Positions 6,257 to 9,578 of a DNA stretch of 9,578 bases are shown piece by piece. How positions within the stretch are numbered: position 1 is the first letter of the stretch; the number at the start of each line of letters is the position of its first letter. The notes beneath the pieces are model-generated. The model searched no databases. It saw nothing but the letters and a program-made list of their open reading frames with translations, and had not been told where the DNA came from. The stretch lies in assembly GCA_029565815.1 (NCBI GenBank), contig JAKQNL010000242.1, positions 1 through 9,578 of the forward strand, in the 5' to 3' direction. The stretch comes from Spirochaetota bacterium (GTDB lineage: Bacteria > Spirochaetota > Spirochaetia > Treponematales > UBA12059). The position numbers were made by a program, and so were the translations under genes.

Positions 6257-7243
6257 TCAGTTCACGGCCCCGAGGTACACGGGGCCGGGCTTCCCGGACA
6301 GGCAGCGGGCAACGGCTTCACGGAAAGCCTTGGGGTAGAGAGCCGCGTCCGCCAGCTGATCCACGGGCAACCACGCTATGCCCACCTGGGTACTGTCCTG
6401 CAGGCTTGGCGCAAGGAGCCTGTCCGGATTCAAGAGCCCGCAGCGGAAGACCAGTTCCAACTGGTGGGCGCCCGGCGATTCCCTGCGGAACTCGTGGCGG
6501 TCAGCGATGTAATCCCGCACCAGCATGATATCGCCCGGTTCCACCTCGGCTCCGGTTTCCTCCATGCACTCCCGCCTGAGCGTTGCCGCCAGTTCCTCAT
6601 TATGCTCCTGGCCGCCCCCGGGAAGGGTCAGGTAGTCTTCGCCGGCCTGGCGGTGCCTGACAAGGAGAATCTTCCCCTCGTGAACGATAACTGCCTTGGC
6701 CGAGGTGCGCACCGGATGCCGGCGCCAGCTGGGCTGTGCTCTCGGCTTGCGTTCCCAGGCTGCCCTATCCAGCTCCACCCAGATACCGTCGGCGTCCCGG
6801 CGTGTTTCCCGAAAGCCGTAAGCCAACACCACTGCCAAACCGCCGGGGTTGCCCTCCCACAGGCTGTCTTCCATGACCGTGCCTTCCCACGCGCCAAAAA
6901 AATGCCACAGGATCAGGTCGATGGCCTCCCGCCCCAGCCCCTTTCCGCGCAGGTGGCGCTTGATTTTCACGTTGAACATGGCCCGGCCGCTGGATGGATC
7001 GAAGTCGTGGAAGCTGACCTCGCCGGCGCACGTTCCCGACGAATTCTCGTAGACCAGGAAGTATTCGTTCGCGCTGGCCAATTCGTGGAACATGCGTCTA
7101 TGCCAGCGCTCCCACTTTTCCGGCGGCAGGGGACAGACCCCGCCCACGTCGCGCATGGTTGCTTCATCTTCCCAGATGCCGCGCACCGCTTCATGATCCG
7201 CCAGCGTCGGCCTGCGCAGGCTAACAAGTTGTCCGTCTATCAT
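6257..7243 (-). CDS. GNAT N-acetyltransferase fused to a Nudix hydrolase
   Basis: 328 residues in two domains. Residues 1-165 are a GNAT acetyltransferase of the RimJ/RimL kind: LVSLRRPTLADHEAV at the start, the acetyl-CoA loop RGKGLG (99-104) and the late YGFRETRR. Residues 180-328 are a Nudix hydrolase with a complete Nudix box at 210-232 (G-x5-E-x7-REC-MEE-TGA), so both halves look catalytically intact. Substrates are unknown. The true start is ATG 7243, with GGGGAGG just upstream; the frame stays open further (to 7438), but that extension crosses the palindromic control region and is not protein-like. A promoter is predicted at 7294-7266. The gene ends four bases from the inner edge of R1, as if cargo. 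It is divergent from the DUF4143 ATPase. No signal peptide or membrane segment is seen, so it is cytoplasmic. Confidence 0.88.
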   Translation of the reverse strand: MIDGQLVSLRRPTLADHEAVRGIWEDEATMRDVGGVCPLPPEKWERWHRRMFHELASANEYFLVYENSSGTCAGEVSFHDFDPSSGRAMFNVKIKRHLRGKGLGREAIDLILWHFFGAWEGTVMEDSLWEGNPGGLAVVLAYGFRETRRDADGIWVELDRAAWERKPRAQPSWRRHPVRTSAKAVIVHEGKILLVRHRQAGEDYLTLPGGGQEHNEELAATLRRECMEETGAEVEPGDIMLVRDYIADRHEFRRESPGAHQLELVFRCGLLNPDRLLAPSLQDSTQVGIAWLPVDQLADAALYPKAFREAVARCLSGKPGPVYLGAVN

Positions 7244-7265
7244 GGCCCCTCCCCGCAGGCCAGTC

Positions 7266-7294
7266 AGGATACGGGGTTCAGCAGGGAGGGTCAA
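7266..7294 (-). promoter_or_regulatory. Predicted promoter of the GNAT-Nudix gene
   Basis: On the minus strand TTGACC (7294-7289) and TATCCT (7271-7266) are spaced by 17 bp, matching consensus at five and four of six positions. Transcription from about 7260 leaves a short leader containing the GGGGAGG RBS. Confidence 0.4.
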
Positions 7295-7307
7295 CGGCGG
7301 GAAAAAA

Positions 7308-7382
7308 GATAACACGTACGGGGTCTGACCCCATCTATGCAAAACCATCAGTCCGTTGATAGTTTTGCATAAACGTGTTATC
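7308..7382. promoter_or_regulatory. Nested palindromic control region between the divergent cargo genes
   Basis: Three inverted repeats lie within 75 bp. The outer arms GATAACACGT (7308-7317) and ACGTGTTATC (7373-7382) are perfect. Inside them GGGGTC-T-GACCCC (7320-7332) forms one small palindrome. A 15-bp imperfect stem pairs TATGCAAAACCATCA (7336-7350) with TGATAGTTTTGCATA (7357-7371), one mismatch, loop of six. The right-hand arms contain the -35 and most of the -10 of the ATPase promoter. This suggests operators for a dimeric repressor, or terminal repeats of a mobile piece, placed to control the ATPase. Confidence 0.75.
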
Positions 7383-7384
7383 AT
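7356..7384 (+). promoter_or_regulatory. Predicted promoter of the DUF4143 ATPase gene
   Basis: TTGATA (7356-7361) and TATCAT (7379-7384) are spaced by 17 bp and each match consensus at five of six positions. The start site would fall at or next to the A of ATG 7391, so the mRNA would be leaderless; no RBS is seen before that ATG. The -35 and part of the -10 lie inside palindrome arms. Confidence 0.55.
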
Positions 7385-7390
7385 TGAACC

Positions 7391-8548
7391 ATGATCAAGC
7401 GATGTTTGGAGACGCCCCTCCGTAAGGCCGCGGCTCATTACCCGGTGGTATGCCTAAGCGGCCCGCGGCAATCCGGCAAGACCACCCTGGTCCAGTCGAT
7501 CTGGCCCGACAAACGCTATGTCTCGCTAGAGGATCCAGACCAGCTTGAGTTTGCCAGTTCCGATCCCCGCGGCTTTCTCGAACAAGCCGGCGATGCAGGC
7601 ATGATCCTGGACGAGGCACAACGCCTGCCGCCTCTGTTCAATTACCTGCAAGGCTACGCCGACCGCAGCGCAAAGGGCGCGTACATCCTTACCGGTTCCA
7701 ACAACTTCCTGCTCATGGAGGGCATAAGCCAGAGCCTGGCCGGCAGGGCGGCGATTCTGCACCTTTTGCCGTTCTGTGCGGCCGAACTTGGAGCTGGAAG
7801 TCTGGGGGATGACTGGGAAAGCTGCGCCTACTGCGGCTTTTATCCCCGCGTACGGGCGGACGGATTGCCGCCTGATATGTTCAGCCGTGACTATCTGGCT
7901 ACCTATGTGGAGCGGGACGTGCGGCTGGTCAGGAACATACAGGATCAGTCCGCCTTCAGGGCTTTCCTCAAGCTCTGTGCCGGCCGCGCGGGCCAGGCGC
8001 TCAACATGCAGTCCTTGGCCCATGATGCCGGTATTTCGGTCAATACCGCAAAGGATTGGCTTGGCCTCCTGGAAGCGGCGTTCCTCGTCTTCTTGGTAAG
8101 GCCATGGAACGAAAGCTTCAACAAACGCCTGGTCAAGTCTCCAAAACTGTACTGGCTGGATACCGGCCTCCTGTGCCGCCTCCTGGATATTCGCGCTCCG
8201 GGCGATCTTGCCTTTCATGCGGCACGCGGCGCGGTATTCGAGAACCTGCTCATGGCGGAGCGCTGGAAAGCCGGCTGGCACCGGGGCGAGGAGCCTGCCG
8301 TCTGGTTCTGGCGCGACAACAATGGCGTGGAGGTCGACCTGGTGGACGAGCGCGACCGCATCGTGCGCCTGTGGGAAGCCAAGGCCGGTAAGACCATTGC
8401 ACACGACATGTTCGCTGGGCTGGAATCGGTAGGCACCCTGGCCGGAATCCCGGCCGACCGGCGCTTCCTGGTATACGGCGGCCAGGAAGCCCAGACCCGC
8501 AGGTCGGCTCGCGTACTGCCATGGAGCACAGCGCTAGTCATGGACTAA
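7391..8548 (+). CDS. AAA-type ATPase with DUF4143 (PD-(D/E)XK-like) C-terminal domain
   Basis: 385 residues, typical of the COG1373 family. The N-terminal AAA_14 domain has Walker A GPRQSGKTT (24-32), Walker B MILDEAQ (71-77) and the sensor-like ILTGSN (99-104), then SLAGRA (115-120). YLATYVERDVR (168-178) leads to a helical, winged-helix-like segment (about 205-240), and the C-terminal DUF4143 domain follows. That domain holds EVD (314-316) and EAK (329-331) after Glu284 in AVFENLL, matching a PD-(D/E)XK nuclease-like core. The family is widespread, often multicopy and scattered, and its function is not established; DNA-related or defence roles are guesses. The start ATG 7391 has no RBS but sits seven bases from a -10 box. 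The stop at 8546-8548 is five bases before repeat R2. Both ATPase and nuclease-like motifs look intact. Confidence 0.9.
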   Translation: MIKRCLETPLRKAAAHYPVVCLSGPRQSGKTTLVQSIWPDKRYVSLEDPDQLEFASSDPRGFLEQAGDAGMILDEAQRLPPLFNYLQGYADRSAKGAYILTGSNNFLLMEGISQSLAGRAAILHLLPFCAAELGAGSLGDDWESCAYCGFYPRVRADGLPPDMFSRDYLATYVERDVRLVRNIQDQSAFRAFLKLCAGRAGQALNMQSLAHDAGISVNTAKDWLGLLEAAFLVFLVRPWNESFNKRLVKSPKLYWLDTGLLCRLLDIRAPGDLAFHAARGAVFENLLMAERWKAGWHRGEEPAVWFWRDNNGVEVDLVDERDRIVRLWEAKAGKTIAHDMFAGLESVGTLAGIPADRRFLVYGGQEAQTRRSARVLPWSTALVMD

Positions 8549-8554
8549 GCTGGC

Positions 8555-8617
8555 GGCCTGGCCAACGTGAAGGAAGCTTCGTTATTCCCGAGGGACAGGA
8601 AGAGGTTGGAACCCTAA
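8555..8617 (+). pseudogene. Detached aspS 3' fragment (20 codons plus stop)
   Basis: Encodes GLANVKEASLFPRDRKRLEP-stop, identical in protein sequence to the aspS C-terminus although five bases differ (Ala GCA/GCT, Leu CTC/TTA, Phe TTT/TTC, Pro CCG/CCC). It has no start codon and follows the ATPase stop codon in the same frame. Purely synonymous change implies that it was part of a working aspS, native or from a relative, before being detached. Confidence 0.85.
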
Positions 8618-8695
8618 CAGGTAGCGAGTACTGTAGGCTGAGAGGGATACCCTCCCTGCAACACACCTGCGGCGCTGCGCGACTCGCGCCGCATC

Positions 8696-8725
8696 CCACG
8701 GGACAGAAAGAGACTGGAGCCATAA
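8696..8725 (+). pseudogene. Fourth, most diverged copy of the aspS C-terminal tail
   Basis: Reads PRDRKRLEP-stop like the other three, yet seven bases differ from the intact aspS terminus: both Pro codons, three Arg codons (CGG, AGA, AGA for AGG), Leu and Glu. Every change is synonymous. It is the most distal copy. Confidence 0.75.
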
Positions 8726-8763
8726 GCTGAAAGCCTAAGGGTAATAGGCCCAAAGCAATCAAT

Positions 8764-8808
8764 AAGCCCCTATCGAAGTTGCATACTTTGATAGGGGCTT
8801 TTCTTTTT
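8764..8808 (+). terminator. Rho-independent terminator
   Basis: A 16-bp stem (8764-8779 with 8785-8800, one G-T wobble) with a TGCAT loop is followed by a T-rich tract, TTTTCTTTTT, reading in plus direction. It would end transcripts of the DUF4143 gene and any aspS read-through. Read on the minus strand the tract after the stem is poor in T, so it mainly serves the plus strand. It lies 10 bp from the convergent minus-strand gene's stop. Confidence 0.88.
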
Positions 8809-8817
8809 GGTTAAGTC

Positions 8818-9578
8818 TTACAATTCTCCTTCCGCCAGGAGCGTCTGCCATTCATCCGGCCAGATTAACTTGAACATCGAATCGTTAAAGGCCGGGACAT
8901 GCTCCGCTACGTTGTAAGCGCTCATAAGAGCCAGCTCGCCCGCTCCGCCCCAGGATGCTAGCAGGTTTGTAAAAGCATCGGGCCACGTAGTAAAGCCGCT
9001 GTCGTAGCTGTAGTTTCTACTGATGTAGAAATCCCCTATATTCGTACCGTTATCTTCAAAGCCTCCGGCTTCTTCATCCAGGTGAATATAAAAACCTTCC
9101 GCATCGGCATACACCAGGTTCTTATGTATTCCGCCCGTACCGTCGGGGCTTGCTGTCTTGATGCTTCCATAACAATTAAGCTTGTCCAGTAACTCAAGTT
9201 CGCCGTAGGATGCATATTCGTCCGTTGCGCCTTTTATGTAGTAAAGGCCCTTCCCGGAGCCAGCTTCTACTCGGAAATAGTAGCTGGACAAGTAATCCCG
9301 TTCACCAGAACTTGCCTCAGGCATTTCCGCATCATCATAGGAAGCCCAGGCAAAATCCGAGCTGTAGTTTCCCGCATCAATTTTTTTGGTGGACAGGTAC
9401 ATCCTGAACGGATTACTTGCCGCTGGATCGACAGAACCAGGTTCGGGAAAAAAGAGATATGCTCTTAGCTCGTTGGCAGCCGCAGTCATTCGGATCTCGA
9501 ACCGGTTGGCGTTGATCTTCACCCATTTGTTTTTTGTGGTACCCTTGATGGCGTTGTTGTCGCCATTGTAGTTGTTCA
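8818..9578 (-). CDS. Hypothetical protein, C-terminal part (5' end outside window)
   Basis: The frame is open to the window edge without a stop, so at least 253 residues are present and the start is probably outside; a GTG at 9522 is possible but has no RBS. I do not recognise the family. The visible part is rich in Asn, Asp, Ser, Gly, Tyr and Trp, has one cysteine, lacks membrane helices and looks beta-rich, for example YLSSYYFRVEAGSGKGLYYI and EGFYIHLDEEAGGFEDNG. It ends in an amphipathic helix-like stretch, SMFKLIWPDEWQTLLAEGEL. Such composition fits an exported protein or lipoprotein ectodomain, but the N-terminus that would show this is missing. Codon use looks more AT-rich than in the neighbouring aspS. 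It converges on the terminator at 8764-8808. Confidence 0.7.
   Translation of the reverse strand, partial: NNYNGDNNAIKGTTKNKWVKINANRFEIRMTAAANELRAYLFFPEPGSVDPAASNPFRMYLSTKKIDAGNYSSDFAWASYDDAEMPEASSGERDYLSSYYFRVEAGSGKGLYYIKGATDEYASYGELELLDKLNCYGSIKTASPDGTGGIHKNLVYADAEGFYIHLDEEAGGFEDNGTNIGDFYISRNYSYDSGFTTWPDAFTNLLASWGGAGELALMSAYNVAEHVPAFNDSMFKLIWPDEWQTLLAEGEL

Larger units (their letters stand above)
6146..8617. mobile_element. Putative insertion at the aspS 3' end carrying a two-gene cargo
   Basis: Segment between the end of the intact aspS and the end of the first distal aspS-tail copy. It carries the structured spacer, a GNAT-Nudix gene and an AAA/DUF4143 gene facing away from each other. 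The Nudix gene stops four bases from the inner repeat and the ATPase gene five bases from the other. Direct repeats of a target-gene 3' end on both sides are what site-specific integration into a gene end leaves behind, with the incoming copy restoring the gene. Against this, no integrase or transposase is present, so it would be a remnant, a satellite moved in trans, or the product of homologous exchange or a partly deleted tandem duplication. Confidence 0.4.
8553..8725 (+). repeat. Long direct repeat R2 (second copy of the aspS 3' region)
   Basis: Same 173-bp organisation as 6081-6253, 2472 bp further on: aspS tail, two-hairpin spacer, second aspS tail. The 17 differences by hand count are unevenly spread: five in the coding tail (all synonymous), three in the second tail's last ten bases, and almost none across the second hairpin. 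Hairpin equivalents are at 8637-8659 and 8668-8693. Confidence 0.92.

Noticed and set aside
7244..7438. N-terminal extension of the GNAT-Nudix protein
   Set aside because: It would run across the palindromic promoter region; the GNAT domain begins right after ATG 7243, which has a good RBS.
7526..8404. 292-residue minus-strand open frame inside the DUF4143 gene
   Set aside because: The plus-strand protein has intact Walker and nuclease-like motifs; the antisense product resembles nothing and lacks an RBS.
6116..8725. CRISPR array or integron attC array
   Set aside because: Only four tail copies with very uneven spacing and no cas genes. The hairpins do not show the expected attC core sites (GTTRRRY / RYYYAAC) and no integron integrase is present, although I cannot fully exclude a divergent attC.

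Overview
The window is 9.6 kb of moderately GC-rich bacterial DNA with dense genes. The organism cannot be named from this sequence. An ECF-type biotin uptake locus, an archaeal/eukaryotic-type aspartyl-tRNA synthetase and a DUF4143 ATPase would suit a spirochaete (Treponema-like) or another anaerobe, but this is a weak inference.

Left part (1-4473, all on the minus strand). A biotin uptake pair comes first: bioY (S component) overlaps a TTG-started ECF ATPase gene that runs off the window. An operon-like run follows: isoaspartyl peptidase/asparaginase (iaaA), a small exported protein with a possible cysteine-less thioredoxin-like fold, and a Na+/phosphate cotransporter-family protein with a PhoU-like tail that appears to have its own, possibly leaderless, promoter. 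The intergenic regions before bioY (1036-1297) and between iaaA and aspS (4474-4807) each hold an AT-rich segment bounded by the same 20-bp inverted repeat, so a small non-autonomous repeat family or paired operators is likely.

Centre and right (4808-8808). aspS on the plus strand ends in a 173-bp segment (6081-6253) that recurs at 8553-8725 as a direct repeat with about 90% identity by hand count. The repeat consists of the last codons of aspS, a strongly structured non-coding spacer, and a second copy of the aspS terminus. Four copies of the aspS C-terminal coding tail (PRDRKRLEP-stop) are therefore present, and every nucleotide difference among them is synonymous. Between the repeats lies a compact, divergently transcribed pair: a GNAT-Nudix fusion (minus) and an AAA/DUF4143 ATPase (plus). 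They are separated by a nested palindrome that carries the ATPase promoter, and each gene stops within a few bases of a flanking repeat. The simplest reading is serial integration, or exchange between strains, at the aspS 3' end, leaving a cargo module between duplicated gene tails. No recombinase is visible. A strong rho-independent terminator (8764-8808) closes this region.

Far right (8818-9578, minus). This is the 3' part of an unrecognised gene that begins outside the window.

The best candidates for something undescribed are the aspS-tail accretion site with its structured 108-bp unit, and the two-gene cargo with its palindromic promoter.
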